Shown one piece after another: positions 55,105 through 64,000 of a DNA stretch of 64,000 bases. The translations under genes and the position numbers were made by a program. The notes below the pieces were generated by a model. It saw only the letters and a program-made list of their open reading frames with translations, did no database searches and was not told the DNA's origin. Each line of letters starts with the position of its first letter. The first letter of the stretch is position 1. The DNA comes from Nemophila menziesii (lineage: Eukaryota > Streptophyta > Magnoliopsida > Boraginales > Hydrophyllaceae), in the NCBI GenBank assembly GCA_029959085.1, contig JARWIR010000017.1:27652144-27716143 (forward strand). The letters run 5' to 3'.

Positions 55105-56610
55105 ATTTTTTCCGTCTACTTTTATTTATCCATCTTTTTGGTACATTAAAAAATCATTTAATACTCTTTTTTTTATGTAATTGCCCTGAATTGATATACA
55201 TAAGACTATTTATTATAATATTTTATTGGGTGATTTACTCATGAAACCCACAGACTATTGTCAGTTGCCCATCAGGTCCAACCCACCCCAAAAGTCGAAA
55301 TTGCCCTTCTGCTCCATTAATATTTTTTGACTTACCAAAACTAATTTCCTAATTATATGCAACCAATCAATTAGTATAAAAAAAGGAAATAATTGCCAAA
55401 TATATTAAATTAAAGCACAAAATAAAACAAATAAACTAATAGAAAATCACTTATTATATATCTTTAATAAATTAAAGCCAAATACATTAAATTAAAGCAC
55501 AAAATAACACCAGTATTTACAACCCATCGATATTAACTAGCACACCATCGATATTCCACACATAACCCGTCTGTTTTTCATACAGTCCAAAACAACAGTA
55601 TTTACAACCCATCGATATTAACTAGCACACCAATGGTATGACAGTTAAAAGTCGATGGTTCGACAGTTAAACTTGATGGTGTACAACGATGGTATGACAG
55701 TTAAACTTGATGGTGTACAATGTAAAACAGTGATGTGCACCACCACCTTGCACAATGACCTAAAACCACCACTTCGCAACACCAAGTCGAACCACCACCA
55801 CGCAGCCAGGTTCGTTGAGAAGCTTGTTCGCTGCTGGATCTTCGCCGCCGTTCGCCACCATGCCATGGACGCTCTTCGATGGATATTCGACGGGATCTTC
55901 AACACAGATCATCATAACAGTGATGTGATTGATGTGGCCGGATTTGGGTGTGTTGATCGGGGTCACGGACTAGCGGAGGGGGCGCTGAGCGCGACATCGG
56001 GATGGTGGCCTTCGTTGCTGTTCGTGGTTCGAAGAGGAGGAGTGCGATGAGTGGGTTCTGCTGCTCGGAGGTCGTTGGAGATGACCGAAAATGGCGGTGG
56101 TGGATCGGAGTTTCGATTGGAAGAAGACTGTGGGGGTGTTGTGATGGTCGCTGCTGTTATGGAGAAGAATGGCGATGGCTGGCTTGGGTTCCTTCGTTTA
56201 TTGTGGTCGAGCACTGAGCAATACAGGATTTGTGGAAGAGGAGGATGATTTTCATGTCGATGGATATTAAAGAGCTAAAAATAAGGGATTTATTAGATAT
56301 GCTGAAAATAGGGAATTGGTTATAGACTAAAAATAAGGAAAGTCAATATCTGATTTGATCCTGTGTAGGGGTATTGAGGGGATAGTAAATTCGAAGGTGG
56401 ACCTGATGGCGAAAAAATGGGGTTGGACCTAATGGGAGTGGGAAGTTGGGTTCTAGAACTATATAAGTTAATATCTCTATTTTATTATTATTTAATTAGA
56501 GATAATATTAGAAAAAGTAGAAAAAAAATATTTTAATAATGAAAAATGGACTAATAATTTTTGACATTTTATTTTAAGAGGTTAAACAAATAATAGTGGA
56601 GGGAGAAAGT
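55105..56610. mobile_element. AT-rich Stowaway-like MITE, split by a larger element
   Basis: The left part begins TTTTTTCCGTCTACTTTTAT and runs to about 55226. The right part runs from about 56468 to GGAGGGAGAAAGTAATC (56590-56606). Joined, they parallel the MITE at 53690-54590. Between them lies the 55228-56465 element. Confidence 0.5.
55228..56465. mobile_element. Nested non-autonomous Mutator-like element
   Basis: The inner ends share CCCATCAGGTCCAACCC (left, 55268) and CCCATTAGGTCCAACCC (right, complemented, 56435), plus outer GAAACCCAC / GAACCCAAC. An imperfect 9-bp repeat TAATATTTT / TAATATCTC flanks it. The core (55640-56250) is GC-rich with overlapping frames on both strands, and the short duplication GATGGT(A)TGACAGTTAAACTTG occurs there. 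No recognised transposase or captured gene. Confidence 0.5.
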
Positions 56611-57150
56611 AATCTGAAACTTTATTTAAAAATGTAAAATGTTATAATTTAAAATAGAAAATATATATAAATAATTTTCCTTAAAAGAAAGAAGTCTTCA
56701 TTCAATCCATTTAGTCAAATTATGTATAACAGAGAAATAACATAAATGAAATATACCATTAAACAACCCTTAATCATCTAGGATAAGGACTAACTTAATT
56801 ATAACTGGTAAATATTTTGTTTTCAAGATAGGAAATAGAAATCAACTATATATTGACTAATTCTAAACTTTTTAAGTTTAGTCGAAATAAAATAAAATTT
56901 TAAAATACTATATTAGCTCCGCGGCTTCACTTTTTCTACTTAACTGTTAACAAACCTTTTCGATACACCTATACATTCCACACTCTTGTATAGACAGTAT
57001 TTGTATTGTACCGAGGAGTGATTTCACAAACAGTGAATCATATTCGGTGCAGTACTCAAATCCCAATATAATTCCTCCATTCCAAATCTCAATTCATTCT
57101 TCTTTACCTAATTTTAATTTGATTTCATAGCAATTCAAAGTAAAGAAAAG
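56611..57150 (+). promoter_or_regulatory. Promoter and 5' UTR region of the DeSI-like gene
   Basis: The 540 bp before the start codon at 57151 contain no other gene. 56611-56900 is AT-rich. 56940-57150 is less AT-rich and contains CTATACATTCC and a pyrimidine-rich run, consistent with a transcription start and leader. No clear TATA box can be chosen. Confidence 0.35.
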
Positions 57151-58102
57151 ATGTTGTGTAGCTTGATTGAAGGGAAAAGGAAAAAGAAGACAGGTACTGT
57201 TGCGGTGTACCTTAACGTATACGATCTCACCCCAATCAACGGTTACGCTTATTGGTTCGGCCTCGGCGTTTATCACTCCGGCGTCCAAGGTTTTACCTTT
57301 CTTTTTTCTTTTTTCCTTTTCCGATTATTTGAAAGATTCATAAACTTATTAAAATTAATTTTAATATTGAGATTACGATTGAGGATTAGAAACGGCCAAA
57401 CTAGATTATTTTATTGATAAATTTACTGCAATTTTTGGAGTTTTCTTTAACTTAATTATTAGTTAATTTATTATAGTATTTACCCAATTTACCTAATTTA
57501 CCCAATATTAATAATATATTACTGTTATAGTTCATGACACAGAGTATGCATTTGGTGCACATGAACATTCAACAACTGGGATATTTGAAGTTGAACCAAA
57601 GCAATGTCCTGGATTTACATTCAGAAAATCAATTTTAATAGGTAGAACAGATATGGATACAAAAGAAGTGCGTGTATTTATGGAAAAATTAGCAGAGGAA
57701 TATTCCGGTAACACATATAATCTCATCACTAAAAATTGTAACCACTTTTGTAACGATGCTTGTGTACGTATCACCGGAAAATCCATTCCTAAATGGGTCA
57801 ATCGTCTTGCACGTCTCGGTAATACCTAATTCTTTTAAATTTTAATTTTATATAACATTTATTTATAATTATGTTTTATTTTTTTAGGTCTTCTATGTAA
57901 TTGTGTTTTGCCAGCTGGAATAAACGAAGCGTTAAATGAAACGAAAGTGAGGAGTATTGATGATAAGAAAAAACTGAGAAGTAGATCAAGTGTATCTTCT
58001 TCTTCAAGTTCATCAACAAAAAGTAATACTAAACTAAGAAGTCGAAGTCAAAATACTCCTCCATCTTTGTCCTTTGTGCTTTCGAGCTCACAACAGACAT
58101 GA
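57151..58102 (+). CDS. DeSI-like PPPDE peptidase, three exons
   Basis: PPPDE proteins are thiol isopeptidases that remove SUMO or ubiquitin. Exons: 57151-57289, 57531-57818 and 57888-58102. Both introns are GT-AG and phase 1, and the joined frame is 642 nt (213 residues plus TGA). The PPPDE domain covers about residues 15-142: AVYLNVYDLTPINGYAYW, then YHSG with catalytic His42, HDTEYAFGAHEHSTTGIFE, and NCNHFC with catalytic Cys116. W-x-NRLARLG closes it. The tail after residue 143 is GLLCNCVLPAGIN followed by a basic, Ser-rich, probably disordered stretch. The size and exon pattern fit plant deSI-like proteins of the At4g17486 group. It probably acts in the cytosol or nucleus; the substrate is unknown. 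All catalytic residues are present, so it appears functional. It is the only intact spliced gene in the window. Confidence 0.95.
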
Positions 58103-58850
58103 AATAAATGTTTATATAAACAAGGGTTTAATGGGGTTTGAAGAAGAGTAGTTAGATTTTTATTTTTTTTGTTTTGTACAAATTTTGTGATAATATCTGT
58201 TAGCCTCGTGTTATTTTATGAATTTAGTGAGTTTTTTTTTTGTTTTAAAATTACTTTACATTTTGCTAGACAATTTAAATGATTAATGTATATGTTGATT
58301 TAAATCTATATAGATGATTCACTATTTCACTTGGTGTGTATAAATTATCAGGATCATATACCTTGAAGGTTAACTTTATTTTTGTACAAATATACCCTGA
58401 ACATTTCTTGGTTCTATTTTTGACAACACTAGATTGATGCTTGTTAACATCACCATCCACCTGTTCCATGGCATAAATCCTGGTATTTACACTTTTATTT
58501 CTGGTTCTTTAACTAAATCTGAGACAATATAAAACTCTAGAATTAGTAGTAGTACCCAAAATTGTTACTTAGCCTCATTTTTTATGCTATATTGTCTAAT
58601 TATGTCAAACTAAATCTGTTATAGTGACAATTATGAATATACTCATGGTTTTGCTAAAAGGAGAAACTTTATTCTGTTTCAAAAATCTTTCATAGTGAAT
58701 ATTTAGTGTAAAATGCTCTGTTTGAAAAAAGAAGAGCAATATGTTAATTACTATTTACATTGGCTAACTATAAATGGCTAATTATACATGTGACTATGTT
58801 CATGCCAAATAGCAAATAAATCTAGGAAGATTTCAAATATAATCCCTCCA
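58103..58850. other. 3' flank of the DeSI-like gene
   Basis: AATAAA occurs at 58103-58108, directly behind the stop. T-rich sequence with TTTTGT runs to 58250 is the likely 3' UTR. Beyond, the sequence is AT-rich and featureless. Confidence 0.45.
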
Positions 58851-59640
58851 TCCCTACAAAACATGTGTTAAATAAAAAAATCCTAAAAAATACACATTAT
58901 ACACGATTTTGATGTTAAAAAATTTATATTTATGACATAATATAAATGAGAATTAAAAAGAGTAATGATATATACAACCTAAAATCATACGATCCAAATA
59001 CCTCCCAGTGACGTAGCGTGAATTGGTTGGTTGGTACATATCATTACTCAATTAAAAAACAACCCACGACCCTACCTATAAAGCAAAAAACGAAATACTT
59101 GGCATCAATAAAATTGAACTATATATACTCTACTAATATTAAAAAATAAGCGTAAAAAGATGATATTATATTCATAAATAGGAGACATGGATGCTTGTTT
59201 GCTGATTCATCAATTAAGAATTCTCTAAATATACGAACAAAACTTGCTTTGTTTTGGATTGGATTGAATCGCCATTCAAGAACACGAAGAACACCAAAGA
59301 AACCTAAACTTCATTTTTTTTTACCCCAGTAATTTTAAGAAATCGTATCTTTAATGTTAAGGTTAATAAGTAATTATCCACAAGACTTCAAAGCTCCATT
59401 AACCCTTTCCCAAAAAAGGATATTTTTCTAAAAACTAAAAAATAATTTAAAAAAATAATTTAACCATGCACATGATGACTTAACAGAGTTTTGGAGGGAC
59501 TTGTAAAGAGGTAAGGCACAAAATAAAGTTGAAGGAATAGTGAATCTTGTATGATTTTTAAGGAATTAGTTGACAATCAAGTCATAATATGAGAGACAAA
59601 AAGTATATTCATTCAATTTTTATTTAAGATTGGATTATAG
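58851..59640. other. Gene-free region with one Stowaway-like end
   Basis: AATCCCTCCATCCCTACAAA at 58842-58861 resembles a Stowaway terminus, but no matching inverted end was found. The remainder is AT-rich without frames of note. Confidence 0.3.
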
Positions 59641-60440
59641 GTTTGCTCAATTTTTTGCTCACTTTGACTTTGAGATTATTGAACATGTTCCCCTTCTTTG
59701 TTTGGGATACAAAGCAATTTGGACGTCTTCAATTTTTTAGATATCCTTGGACCCCCTTGAGAGGCTCTCTTTCAAAGGAGTGGTTCTTCCATATTCAAAA
59801 GCTGTCCTTCAAGGGGATTGAACTAGAAAGTTTTTGAAGATTAAGTGGTTAAATGTCCTTTTGAAAAGGTTAAGTGGTTCCCCAAGCCAATCATCATATT
59901 ATCATATAATCTTTGAAGTGAGTTGACTCCAGAACGTGGTGGTTTATAAGCTGACTTGGCAAGGTCAGAATTTAGCAACTCACATGTTATCTGCTTTTGA
60001 ACCTTACGAAAAGCTATGTTTTGCCCAGAAAATGTTTGTACAAACCTGGAATTATGAACAAAATTATGAACAAAATTAATTCTTTGATATGAAAATATTG
60101 CGGAAAGCAAAAGCACGTAGCTAAAAGCTTCGTTCACTGATTTGAAATCGACGAAAGATATATTAAGCAAACAAGGTCCCTTGTCTTTTGTTTCCATAGA
60201 AGCTGGAACTATATTAAGCATTCCAGAAACTCCTTGAAAAGCTAATTTTAAATCTCGATGAACATGCTTTTTCTTCGGAAGGTTGACTAGTCGGGCTCAA
60301 AAACCTTCATAAACATCTTTAGACACTGCATAGAAATACACATAGTATTGGAATATATATGCTAATTACTACTTCTTGAAATAAACCCAATTCATAAAAA
60401 TATGGTTCGAAAAACAAAGATATAAGACCATTAAGCTTAT
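59641..60440. other. Unrecognised segment with a 126-codon minus-strand frame
   Basis: The minus strand is open at 60221-59841 (begins MLNIVPASMETKDKGP, later AYKPPRSGVNSLQR). The plus strand has a frame of 64 codons (59643-59837). I recognise no domain. A 15-bp tandem (AACAAAATTATG, doubled at 60057) lies inside. It could be a decayed gene exon. Confidence 0.3.
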
Positions 60441-60446
60441 TACTAT

Positions 60447-61276
60447 CAGGGGTGGATTCTTAATAAGACGGGGGGCTCAAGCCCCCCCCGAACTCGTAAA
60501 TTTTATGATACGTAAATGTAATTTTGTCCCGAAAAATAATAGTTTCTTCTGAACGTTTATGTAAAAAATGCATGTTCTAAGAAACACATAAGTTATTGTG
60601 GTTTAGTATCTTTACATATTGGAATTTAGAAAGTTGGTTAGGTGTTCGAATCTTAGTATTTATTTTATCTTTTTCCCCACACATAATAAAAAATCATTTT
60701 AAACTAAATTTAAATATGATTTGATTCTAAAATAGGTTCAATATAAAGTAAGAATAAGATTTCAACTTTTTTATATGTTTAATCTTTAAAAGAAAAAATT
60801 CTTATTTTTTAATATACTAGATTAAAGTTATACATTTGTCAATTTTCATAAGATCGACTTATTAAATATTGCAATTTTTGTATACGAATACGTGTCTTTA
60901 TTTTGAATTTGAGAGTAATAATACTTAGTAATTTATTATTTACATTACTTCAATGTTTAATTTTTGTAGATAATTTGTTCATCATATTTATAAATTAGAA
61001 TATTAATATAACATATAGTATAATATAATACTAACGATACTATATAAATTAAGTGTAATGGTGTTAATTTGTATATTTTTTGGATAGATACTAACTGCTA
61101 AGCTCATCAACTAAAGAGACGAGGAACGTAATAGTGTTAGAGTCTCATATTTGCATTTTGACATTGGTAGTTATATATTTATGTTTCATATTTTCACCTT
61201 TAAAATTTCAAAAAATTGACCCCGAACTCCTATATATTTCAAGCCCCCCTCAATTTAGTGTCTTGATCCGCCTCTA
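60447..61276. mobile_element. Diverged hAT-like MITE
   Basis: The left end CAGGGGTGGATTCTTAATA with GGGGGGCTCAAGCCCCCCC corresponds to the complemented right end TAGAGGCGGATCAAGACAC with GAGGGGGGCTTGAAA and GAGTTCGGGGTC. This is the same class as the CAGGGGCGGAGCC element at 43343. The interior is AT-rich. No clean 8-bp duplication can be seen, so it is older. Confidence 0.65.
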
Positions 61277-61650
61277 CTTATGAGTATACATTTTTAACAT
61301 GATCAAACGAATGGTTATCAACGGAACCTAGAAACAAATCACAATTTTTTCAAAGGATTGGCTTCATGCATGCGCTCGATTCACAGTTCCCAGAGAAGAT
61401 TAGTTCCTTTTTCACGCTTTGTTTATTTTCTGCTGCAAGGATGCGACACGTGGTGTTCGGAATCAAAAGGTTATTTTCTTATGCTTTTGGATTGTTATAT
61501 AGTTTTTACCCACGAAGCATTTCACTTCATTAGAAAGGAAAATGTCATTCTTAGCTACATCAAAAAGGAAAAAGAAGGAATATTTGAAGAGATCTTTGGA
61601 GCAAGGATCGATGGCGCAAAGATCGTTGGCGGTAGTTGGTGTTTGAGTCT
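61277..61650. other. Unrecognised segment next to a LINE remnant
   Basis: A plus-strand frame of 122 codons (61358-61726) overlaps the LINE endonuclease remnant on the other strand and shows no domain. It is probably not a gene. Confidence 0.3.
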
Positions 61651-61950
61651 TTATGGCTTTAAGTTGGGGTGTAAATTAATAGATATCCTTACATTAATAG
61701 CTTGCTTAACTGCCGATAAAAGCTGAACTGAAATATTCTCTTCTTTCCACATGATTCGATTCTCACTTGAGAAGCCAATCACATCAACTCTAATTGACTT
61801 CCTCATGTGGAGTGATTTTATTATCTTTGTAGCCTCAACACCCGTTGTTTTGGTCTCTACAACTATCGAGATCAAGGGTTTATGAGTAGCTTTTAAATCA
61901 TTAAAATCTCTCCTGAATTCTGCACTATTCGCGCCACGACAATTCCAAAA
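61651..61950 (-). pseudogene. Third LINE, endonuclease N-terminus (minus strand)
   Basis: The minus strand reads WNCRGANSAEFRRDF and DLKATHKPLISIVVETKTTG (61945-61850). It continues VEATKIIKSLHMRKSIRVDV, IGFSSENRIMWKEENISVQL and LLSAVKQAINVRI. This is the first third of a plant L1 APE-type endonuclease, with the catalytic Asn (WN) and Glu (VETK) kept. No reverse transcriptase follows, so it is truncated. Confidence 0.85.
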
Positions 61951-62393
61951 AAAACATTACACAATTGCATAATAGAGGGCCAACCTCCTGACATATGTAT
62001 GTTTGTACCAAATATTAAATTATATAACATGAATAATAATATACACAAAACTAAAAGTGATAATGGAAATCTATAGAATGAATAGACCTTGAGGATAGTT
62101 ACGCGCTGGGTTGCCTCACCTTGTGAACCAGAACTACTTCGTTAGTGATCATTTTGTCATATTAACCTTCTGGACCTTCGGACATGATTCATGAGATCAT
62201 CTTGAGCGTCTTTAATCACCTGATAGCTGCTTTCTTCCCATCCTGTATCAAGTGGTAGACCATCAATTCTATCGCTCAAAATCATGGGTAAGCTATTGAC
62301 TTCACCAACTCTTACGGGATCAGAGCTGTTCCTCACAGATTGTTGCTCGGAACTTGTAACTGATGTGCTGACCTGCTGATGCAGCGCTGCAGG

Positions 62394-62853
62394 CTATGAT
62401 GTAGATCTCGTTTTTGAGGCCAAGGCGGTCGACCCGGGCCTAACGCCTAGGCGGGATTACATGGGGCCTAGGCAGAATTATACGGTTTTGAATCCCGCTG
62501 TGTAATTTTGTATATTTACTTATATATATGTAGTAATTATAGAAATTTTAACTATTTAAGTCATATAAATTCATCTAACAACTCTATAGTATATATAAAA
62601 ATACTAAAAATTGAGTTATAAAATGAATTAAAAAATTCTCGAGAATAAGAAAAATAACAAGAAGGCCTATGAGGGCATGTTTTGCCATAAATCGGCGCCT
62701 AGGCGGACATTTTTTGCCATTCATCGGTGCCTAACTGGGTTACGCGCCTATTCCACAACGACTAAGGCGCTAGGCAAAAACGCCTAGAGTTTTAACTAGG
62801 CGTAAGCGCCTGAGGGGGGAGTTGACGCCTAGGCGGGGATATCTACAGCGTAG
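62394..62853. mobile_element. GCCTAGGC-rich MITE, copy 3, with 8-bp target duplication
   Basis: A 460-bp element with ends CTATGATGTAGATCTCG and CTACGCTGTAGATATCC (right end complemented). A perfect GCTGCAGG flanks both sides (62386-62393 and 62854-62861). The 8-bp duplication points to the hAT superfamily. It is inserted in LINE ORF1 and lies in opposite orientation to copies 1 and 2. Confidence 0.92.
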
Positions 62854-62920
62854 GCTGCAGGTGCATAATTGGCCTCCACGGACACCAAATTAAAAGCATT
62901 ACCTTTATCCAATCCTCTGT

Positions 62921-62924
<4 letters not shown>

Positions 62925-62998
<74 letters not shown>
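62925..62998. repeat. (CT)n microsatellite
   Basis: A CT dinucleotide repeat of about 74 bp inside the minus-strand LINE remnant. The Arg-Glu repeat frame across it is an artefact. Confidence 0.98.
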
Positions 62999-63001
<3 letters not shown>

Positions 63002-64000
63002 TCTCTCCACAAACAATTTGCCTACTCATATGCGCCTCACCTGCTAAATTTTCCATAATGGCACTTTGGTCCCGTGTGAGTTTCGACCTATAAAACCATA
63101 TGCAGATGAGAAATTCTCATCCAATGCTCTGTGTACTTCCTTTGCAAACACCACAGATCTCTCTCTTTGGAGTATATGACCCCTTATCTCACCCAAGACC
63201 CACGCTCTCATTAGCCCTCCCATCTCCGACAATATTTGGTGCATCCATGTGAACAAAGGGCCGTAACCTACCATTTAACAATTCTCCACTTGATTGTCCA
63301 TGATCTTTACCAGTAGAGACACCTTTTTGTTACGATTACAAGACGGACCTATCTGCTTTTCATTTGCAATATTATGAGGCTCCGACTTGAAAAAACCTCC
63401 TACCAATCCGTTGTCACCCATCTGGATTACTATATGGGACAATAACCTGAATTATTTTTCCCATTTCTGGGATTATGAACAGCTCCCGAAGATGCAATGA
63501 TATCAACTTCCCTCTCCAAAGCTTCATATCTAGACCCCCTTCTTTATTATTTTTATTTGAACCTAACGTCTTTGAGTTTTCCGGAGTTCCTCCTTGCTTC
63601 CTAGTATTTCTAGTCACTGATTTAGGAACTTTATTATGCTGCCGTCCCATTTTTCCGAGGTCTACCGCGAGTCATATCAACCGTCATCTATTCACCGTAC
63701 ACTGCCGCTTGGTTCCCTGTTACTTGGTTTGATTTATCCACTTAACTAGCCCGATTCTCCTGTCTACTCAAGGTCTCGTAATAAGTGGGTGACGAAGGGC
63801 ATTCATTCAAGAACTGAACTTACCATATTCAAAACAAATACGGTGCAGACCTTTGTATTCAACCTTTTGCAGATGATCATGGATACGTATTTTTGCTACA
63901 AGGGCTTATCTAAATCAATATCAACTACAATTATAGCAAATTTACCCCTCTGTCTCGACTTGACAAACGGGTTTATTCTGACAGTTTTTCCAGTGATATT

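Larger units (their letters stand above)
62090..64000 (-). pseudogene. Third LINE, ORF1 remnant running off the right edge (minus strand)
   Basis: From the edge leftwards the minus strand encodes RINPFVKSRQRGKFAIIVVD, IDLDKPLVAKIRIHDHLQKV and EYKGLHRICFEYGK. This is the C-terminal DUF4283 and zinc-knuckle part of plant LINE ORF1, with knuckle cysteines already lost. A hydrophilic frame (63650-63414) follows, then MVGYGPLFTWMHQ (63274 on). Beyond a nested MITE (62394-62853), the sequence continues SSDPVRVGEVNSLPMILSDR (about 62330-62270). Stops interrupt it. The 5' end is outside the window. Confidence 0.8.

Noticed and set aside
55655..56248. Overlapping frames of 65-131 codons
   Set aside because: Same situation as at 51.7-52.6 kb: GC-rich transposon core, frames open on both strands, no domain.
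58842..58861. Stowaway-like terminus AATCCCTCCATCCCTACAAA
   Set aside because: No matching inverted end or TA-flanked partner was found nearby, so I did not call an element.
62829..63056. Minus-strand Arg-Glu repeat protein
   Set aside because: A microsatellite artefact inside a dead LINE ORF1.

Overview
This window is AT-rich, repeat-dense nuclear DNA of a flowering plant. Spliced genes with GT-AG introns, the plant-specific QALGGH zinc finger, plant L1-type LINEs and Stowaway, Tourist, hAT and Mutator-like miniature elements all point to a eudicot. The species cannot be fixed from the sequence alone. I found no bacterial operon, CRISPR array, rRNA gene or convincing tRNA gene.

Only two genes look intact. 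One is an intronless single-C2H2 zinc-finger repressor with a C-terminal EAR motif (8512-9153, +). The other is a three-exon PPPDE/DeSI-like deubiquitinase/deSUMOylase family gene (57151-58102, +). A third locus (50097-51270, +) is a dead copy of a PWP1-type WD40 ribosome-biogenesis gene. It keeps introns and upstream TGGGCY motifs but has lost its ATG, carries a frameshift and stops, lacks its central part, and ends at a transposon.

Nearly everything else is mobile DNA. The dominant component is a family of about nine 1.3-1.6 kb solo LTR-like units (TG...CA ends; four copies have perfect 5-bp target duplications). They lie at 1-900, 1098-2613, 5175-6687, 11125-12700, 22128-23661, 23987-25550, 38894-40368, 44093-45657 and 46139-47470. 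Most begin with the same inverted repeat, TGATGTCTCC...GGAGACATCA. No internal coding region of this family is present.

Other layers, left to right: a Stowaway MITE inside the first LTR; LTR-like repeats with a tandem array (2.9-4.96 kb); a foldback element with a palindromic minisatellite (about 7.0-8.2 kb); a decayed putative gypsy-type (Transposase_28-like) protein split by a solo LTR, with 3' tandem arrays (9.9-15.1 kb); a 315-bp TRIM (17.2 kb); a Tourist-like element (18.8-20.2 kb); a GGGTACAACCC motif array (27.5-28.0 kb); a second foldback element (28.5-29.8 kb); a nearly full-length L1 LINE on the minus strand with a 14-bp target duplication (31.4-37.1 kb); a plus-strand LINE broken by a truncated LTR with duplicated flanks (37.5-41.2 kb); a hAT MITE (43.3 kb); a copia-like LTR (48.6 kb); long-TIR Mutator-like elements (51.3 and 55.2 kb); three copies of a GCCTAGGC-rich MITE (30.1, 53.9, 62.4 kb); and a minus-strand LINE running off the right edge.

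I see no new multi-gene system. The most unusual signals are the LTR-terminal stem-loop, the LTR with a 78-bp duplicated target flank, the palindrome-based foldback elements and the GGGTACAACCC array.
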